Part shown: piece after piece, positions 24,516-27,809 of the stretch
Numbering within the stretch: the first letter of the stretch is position 1
How the letters are laid out: every line of letters begins with the position of its first letter
Origin: JALZAH01 sp051000755
GTDB taxonomy: Bacteria; Actinomycetota; Acidimicrobiia; Acidimicrobiales; Palsa-688
Assembly (NCBI GenBank): GCA_051000755.1
Contig: JBPCNZ010000064.1
Span: forward strand, 1 to 27,809
DNA length: 27,809 nt
Direction of reading: 5' to 3'
Program-made: the position numbers and the translations under genes
Notes under the pieces: model-generated
Told to the model about the DNA's origin: nothing
The model's input: the letters and a program-made list of their open reading frames with translations, nothing else
Databases searched by the model: none

Positions 24516-24521
24516 ACAATA
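24516..24521 (-). promoter_or_regulatory. -10 box TATTGT, leaderless start of the surface protein
   Basis: TATTGT, 5 nt, then ATG 24510, in an unusually AT-rich patch (24510-24530). Confidence 0.45.
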
Positions 24522-24666
24522 AAAACACTTCTGCGTGGCCCGCGCAAGCACGATGAGCAAAGGGTGCCAGTCCGATCTACGGGCCGTCCTCCCCGCTTCT
24601 TGGTGGCCACAGGCCGTGTGACCGATGACCGGCGAGCCGTCCAGGGGGTGGCCGGGACCAGGGCCA
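24522..24666. other. gene-free gap between the surface protein and the ATPase stump
   Basis: Nothing recognisable beyond upstream promoter sequence for the surface protein. Confidence 0.5.
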
Positions 24667-25570
24667 TCAAGGGGACCGGCCAAGGGTCATATCCACGTTG
24701 ACCTCCTCGTCGGGGTCCCGCTCTGCAGCCCACCGCGGGAGGAACTGATCGGCGACCGAGGCTGCGGTAGCTACACCGGACGACACGAGGGCGATGCTCC
24801 AAGCCACCGGGCCCAGAGGGGTACAGCCGAAGAGCTCGCTGACGCCCGGCGTCTGGGCGATGGCCGTGAGGACGGCGGCGGAACCGAGGCTGGTGATGAG
24901 GACGAGGGGGTCCCGGCCGCCGATGACGATCGTCCACCCAGTTGGCTGCCGACGAGGGCTACCAGGGCGACGGTGCGGGGCCGACCGGTGACGCTCGCCA
25001 TCCCCACGACATCCCCGCCCCGAGGGCGGTGCTAGCGGCCCGTACGGCAATGGCCCGTTCCAAGCTTCGCCCGAGCGACGCGTCCAGACCCTCCCCCAGG
25101 AGCGACTCGGGTGTCGAGGAGGGGGGAGGACGCAGGGCGATGGCCAGGGCGGGTGCCACGTCGGTGAGCAGGTTTGCAACTAGGAGCTGGCGGGCCGACA
25201 GGGGAGCTCGCCCGGTGACGGCCGTGGCCCCGACGGTGAAGACGACTTCGCCGACGTTTCCGCCGGGCAGGATGGCCAGGGCCTCGCGCAGCGACGTCCA
25301 CATGGCTCGCCCCTCGATGATGGCGTCGACGATCCTCTCCACCCGCTCGTCGGTGACCACCAGGTCAGCCGCCCGTCGAGCCGCCGGAGTGGCATGCTCA
25401 CCGAGGGCGATCCCGACGTCGGCCAATCGGATGGCAGGGGCATCGTTGGCTCCGTCACCGGTCATGGCCACCGGTTCACCCTGACGCTGCAGTGTCAGCA
25501 CCACCCGAACCTTGTCCGTCGGGGTCACCCGGGCAGACACGATGGGGGCGCCGGGATGGACCCGGGAGCG
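24667..25570 (-). pseudogene. C-terminal stump of a P-type cation-transporting ATPase
   Basis: Only the last third of a P-type ATPase remains. The reading begins in the P domain (VSARVTPTDKVRVV), then the hallmark TGDGANDAPAIRLADVGIAL, then membrane helices (LPGGNVGEVVFTVGATAV, LLVANLLTDVAPALAI). The A domain, the DKTGT phosphorylation site and the N domain are missing. Two more frameshifts, each loss of one G in a G run, occur near 25002-25005 and 24937-24939. After them the frame continues as VTGRPRTVALVALVGSQLG and then WTIVIGGRDPLVLITSLG to the stop at 24667. The upstream break at about 25541-25575 abuts an integrase remnant on the other strand. Confidence 0.8.
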
Positions 25571-25575
25571 CGAGC

Positions 25576-25692
25576 TCCGATCGCACGCCGGCTGCCACTT
25601 CCGCCGGCTGGCTGGTGCGGTCGGGAATCGACGTCAGGACAGCCCAGACCAGGCTGGGGCACTCCGACCCGAGGCCGGCCAGGAACTCATGA
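25576..25692 (+). pseudogene. tyrosine recombinase (integrase) C-terminal remnant
   Basis: About 35 codons match the end of phage-type integrases: AATSAGWLVRSGIDVRTAQT followed by RLGHSDPR. The catalytic Tyr that should follow within ~10 residues is not there (PARNS then stop), and the H-x-x-R motif and everything before are missing or out of frame. It abuts the ATPase stump on one side and, 90 bp away, the tRNA-Pro fragment on the other. Confidence 0.6.
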
Positions 25693-25781
25693 GCCGAGGT
25701 CAGCGCAGGATAAACGCGAAACAGTCAGCGCCTGAGCTGCTGCGGGCTGCCACCCGCACCCCGTCTGACCTGAGATGATGC
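25693..25781. other. gene-free gap before the tRNA fragment
   Basis: Nothing recognisable; contains a short inverted repeat GCGGG/CCCGC (25743-25756). Confidence 0.4.
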
Positions 25782-25831
25782 TGGTCGGGAAGGCGGGATT
25801 TGAACCCGCGGCCTCAGCGTCCCGAACGCTG
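25782..25831 (-). other. 3' fragment of tRNA-Pro (anticodon CGG); candidate attachment site
   Basis: On the minus strand the following are present and perfectly paired: anticodon arm CAGCG-TTCGGGA-CGCTG (anticodon CGG at 25822-25824), variable loop AGGCC, T arm GCGGG-TTCAAAT-CCCGC, acceptor strand CTTCCCG, and A plus an encoded CCA. The 5' acceptor strand (CGGGAAG expected) and a standard D arm are absent upstream, so this is not a working tRNA gene. A 3' tRNA half of this length is the usual footprint of a tyrosine-integrase attachment site. The intact gene should then lie at the other end of the element, to the right of the window. Confidence 0.7.
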
Positions 25832-25930
25832 CCAGGCCGAGTCGCTGACCTGTGACTATTCGCGTACGTCCAGTTCACAGGGCCTGTTTCCTACCACGTC
25901 GTGCCGTCCCGTGCCAGCTTCGTGCGCGTC

Positions 25931-25952
25931 GTTCGCGCACGGTTCGCGCACG
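25931..25952. repeat. tandem 11-bp direct repeat next to the tRNA fragment
   Basis: GTTCGCGCACG occurs twice without a gap (25931-25941, 25942-25952), about 100 bp inside the proposed attachment site. Directly repeated short sites there could bind integrase or excisionase arms. Confidence 0.6.
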
Positions 25953-25960
25953 GCGGCGCC

Positions 25961-27052
25961 CTATCGCTTCGGCCTCTTGGGCTGCCGGGTCGATAGGCCC
26001 ACCGTCAGCCAGGTCGGCGCCAGCGGCTCCCCGTTGATCTCCCACCCCACGAACTGAAGTCGCCTCGTGGCATCGGTGGCATCACGCTCGAAAGTCCAAC
26101 GGCCCTTCGAGTCCTTGTCGTAGGTACCGTACTCGGCCGCCGGCCCTTCGTTCCATCGCTGGAGCCAAGTTTGCCAGGGGGGACGCTGGAAGCCGTTCCA
26201 CTCCTCGGGCTGATCCATGATGAAACTAACCAGAGCGAGCTTCTTGGGGCTGAGATGCCGCGCTCGGTCGACCGGCAAGAGTTGGGAGCGGATGCTCGAA
26301 TAGATCGACTTCAGCTCGCCGGGGGTCATCATCGGGTCCACCTCCAAGGTGATCCGGACCCTCGTATCGGACACGCCATCGACGGGCAGGGTCGTGGTGA
26401 TCAAGCAACGGACAATGGGGGGTGCCTCGCCCTCGCAGAGCAGCCAGCGGACCGTTTTGTGCTCAGCCCAGTGGTACTTCTCGCTGACCATCTTGGCGAC
26501 GAGCGCCACTTCGCCGAGCCAGCCGCGTTCTGGCGTGGTGAGGTCCTTTGGGCCGCCTTCCAGGGGGAACGAGCAGGTGACCATTTGCTCACCGCCAGCG
26601 AGGCGCCTCCCGATGATAGTCGCCTCTTCTGAGGGCTCAGGGTTTCCCAGCTCTAGGTAGTGCTGGGCAAGTATCCACGCCGAGAGGCCATCGTCGTCCG
26701 GCCTGCCGGGCCGGGGGATGCCGTATTCTCGAGCCGCCGAATCCTCACCGTCGAGCCGGCATCGAAGGTTGGACACGTCGACTTCACCCGCTGCCTGGTG
26801 CGCGTAGAGCCTTGTGAGCAATCGGTAGCGGCCCTTGCGATCCTCCCTGACCTCCGTCCTTGGCGGTTGGTTGGCCACCGCTGAGAGTTGGGACCGGTAG
26901 CGTCGCACGCACTCAACGGAGTCCCTCAGCGCTTCGATCTCACCGTTCTCGATCAGACTGAAGTAGCTGCCGGCGGCCAGCATCGCCCTCTCTTCCCTGG
27001 AGAGCGGTCCGGTTTCATTCTCGACCGCTGCTTCGGGACTGTCGCTCGACAT
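25961..27052 (-). CDS. uncharacterised 363-aa protein of the integrated element
   Basis: Not recognised. No signal, membrane segment or known catalytic motif. The N-terminal half is mixed and charged (LSREERAMLAAGSYFSLI; EVREDRKGRYRLLTRLYAH). The C-terminal half has a strand-rich block, EAPPIVRCLITTTLP then RVRITLEVDPMMTPGELKSI, followed by LSPKKLALVSFIMDQPEEW and WQTWLQRWNEG. It reminds me of unnamed proteins in mobile elements of other bacteria, but I cannot name a family. ATG 27052 (MSSDSPEAA) is preferred: GATACT lies 7 nt upstream and an earlier GTG at 27196 would overlap the divergent gene. GC and codon use are somewhat lower than the housekeeping genes, in line with transfer. Confidence 0.7.
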   Translation of the reverse strand: MSSDSPEAAVENETGPLSREERAMLAAGSYFSLIENGEIEALRDSVECVRRYRSQLSAVANQPPRTEVREDRKGRYRLLTRLYAHQAAGEVDVSNLRCRLDGEDSAAREYGIPRPGRPDDDGLSAWILAQHYLELGNPEPSEEATIIGRRLAGGEQMVTCSFPLEGGPKDLTTPERGWLGEVALVAKMVSEKYHWAEHKTVRWLLCEGEAPPIVRCLITTTLPVDGVSDTRVRITLEVDPMMTPGELKSIYSSIRSQLLPVDRARHLSPKKLALVSFIMDQPEEWNGFQRPPWQTWLQRWNEGPAAEYGTYDKDSKGRWTFERDATDATRRLQFVGWEINGEPLAPTWLTVGLSTRQPKRPKR

Positions 27053-27058
27053 AGGGGC

Positions 27059-27065
27059 CAGTATC
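27059..27065. promoter_or_regulatory. overlapping divergent -10-like boxes (CAGTAT / GATACT)
   Basis: Minus GATACT (27065-27060) is 7 nt before ATG 27052. Plus CAGTAT (27059-27064) would start transcription near 27071, giving the excisionase-like gene a leader of about 17 nt without a ribosome site. Confidence 0.3.
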
Positions 27066-27087
27066 TCGCGATGCGACGGTTGGACCC

Positions 27088-27297
27088 ATGCAGACACACA
27101 CCGAACCCAGCCAACCGGCCGGCGGCCTGCTCGACGAGGATGCCGCCGCCCTCTACCTCGGGACCTCGTCTCGTCACGTACGAGCACTGTGGGCACAACG
27201 AAAGCTCGCCGCTGTCAAGGTCGGCCGGCTCGTCAGGTTTCGTACCGAAGACCTGGACGCGTTCATCGCCACTCACCGCGTGGAGGCTGCCCGCTGA
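27088..27297 (+). CDS. excisionase-family helix-turn-helix protein
   Basis: A 69-aa protein of the MerR-like winged helix-turn-helix class used by excisionases and small regulators. The diagnostic core runs LLDEDAAALYLGTSSRHVRA, then KLAAVKVGRLVRFRTEDLDAFI, i.e. helix-turn-helix plus the G-R-x-x-R-F wing. Such genes sit beside integrase or replication genes in actinobacterial integrative elements. Its stop overlaps the next ATG (TGATG). A regulatory rather than excision role is possible. Confidence 0.82.
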   Translation: MQTHTEPSQPAGGLLDEDAAALYLGTSSRHVRALWAQRKLAAVKVGRLVRFRTEDLDAFIATHRVEAAR

Positions 27298-27518
27298 TGG
27301 CCGCCGCAACGCGACGACGCCGGGGAGGACGGGTCCCCGGCGCCACCTCGACCGTCACCAAAACGATCACCTCCGATTGTAGGACCCGCCCGGCCCGCCT
27401 CGGCATCGAGCGGTGCCGTTCGTGCGGTGCAGCGGCGCTCGGGTGCGAGCCGCTCCACCATCCGTCCTGCCGGTATGTCGAGCCGGTCCGCCCGGTCACC
27501 CTGGAGGTGGCCCAGTGA
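27297..27518 (+). CDS. small Cys-rich protein, 73 aa, possible zinc ribbon
   Basis: Not recognised. The N-terminus is basic (MAAATRRRRGGRVPG). The C-terminal half has cysteines spaced C-x2-C (ERCRSCG), then GCEPLHHPSC with two His, a likely zinc site. It is held between two overlapping genes: its ATG shares an A with the upstream stop and its TGA overlaps the downstream GTG. That tight coupling supports it being a real gene of the element. Confidence 0.65.
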   Translation: MAAATRRRRGGRVPGATSTVTKTITSDCRTRPARLGIERCRSCGAAALGCEPLHHPSCRYVEPVRPVTLEVAQ

Positions 27519-27809
27519 TCGCCGGCCCCGGTACCCACCAACGTGGAGACCCCGATGCCATCGCCGCCGACCTGGAGGTGACCCTCGCCGGCTGCCCCGG
27601 CCTGGTCGCCGTCACCACCCTGCCCGGCGGTCACACTCGGTTCTTTCCGGCCAACGATCTGGCCTCGATGGTGGGCTACATCACCATGGCGTCCGCCAGC
27701 ATGAACGTCTACGTGATGCTGGGCACCGTGGCCGCCCAGCCGGTCCACGGCCGGGGAGGGGAAGCCGACACCCTGGCCCTGCCCGGTCTGATCCTCGACC
27801 TCGACGTGG
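27515..27809 (+). CDS. primase-polymerase (AEP/PrimPol-like) replication protein, N-terminal part
   Basis: Open at the window edge; 98 codons visible from GTG 27515, which has GGAGG 8 nt upstream. The segment NVYVMLGTVA..., then GRGGEADTLALPGLILDLDV matches the first half of the primase-polymerase fold in plasmid and integrative-element replication proteins, with DLD as the likely D-x-D metal site. Probable role: priming element DNA synthesis. It is last in the xis-like – Cys-rich – primase operon seen here, and more genes should follow. Confidence 0.62.
   Translation, partial: MIAGPGTHQRGDPDAIAADLEVTLAGCPGLVAVTTLPGGHTRFFPANDLASMVGYITMASASMNVYVMLGTVAAQPVHGRGGEADTLALPGLILDLDV

Noticed and set aside
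25782..25870. A complete tRNA-Pro gene
   Set aside because: The 3' half is perfect but nothing upstream pairs with the CTTCCCG acceptor strand; the best D-arm pairing (AGGTC/GGCCT) is not followed by an acceptor.

Overview
The window is about 70% GC, with dense coding, frequent GTG starts and start-codon overlaps. It carries a mycothiol gene (mshC) and an F420 gene (npdG), and its thrS–HIT–pgsA order is the one known from mycobacteria. This points to an actinobacterium; I would guess an Acidimicrobiia-like lineage, but the sequence alone does not fix the rank. Many genes have a TANNNT-type -10 box 5-7 nt before the start codon and no Shine-Dalgarno sequence, so leaderless transcription looks common here.

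Positions 1-5217 (minus strand) are housekeeping: npdG–mshC, then thrS–HIT/Ap4A phosphorylase–pgsA-like phosphatidyltransferase (cut by the window edge). Positions 5289-9700 hold a thioredoxin-fold protein, an adenylate kinase, and a divergent carbohydrate cluster (FGGY kinase against a 2-hydroxyacid dehydrogenase–class II aldolase pair). Positions 9719-15305 hold an acyl-CoA ligase with a 66-aa acidic partner, an AlaX-type tRNA editing protein, a LigD-type phosphoesterase–DNA ligase, a methyltransferase and two small unknown proteins. A possible structured RNA lies between ligD and the methyltransferase.

Positions 15344-18544 are a bifunctional proline catabolism gene (putA) broken by four frameshifts and an in-frame loss in the NAD-binding part. 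It is followed by a DUF1206 membrane protein and an intact propionyl-CoA synthetase (prpE).

From about 21.6 kb the region is accessory: an IS1634-type insertion sequence with a translationally coupled WYL-like mini-gene; a secreted repeat protein with a LAFTG class E sortase signal; the 3' stump of a P-type ATPase joined to a tyrosine-integrase remnant; and a tRNA-Pro(CGG) 3' fragment that looks like an attachment site. Beyond it are a 363-aa unknown gene, an excisionase-like gene, a cysteine-rich small protein and the start of a DxD primase-polymerase. The right end is best read as one end of an integrated element that continues outside the window; the stumps to its left look like scars of earlier events.
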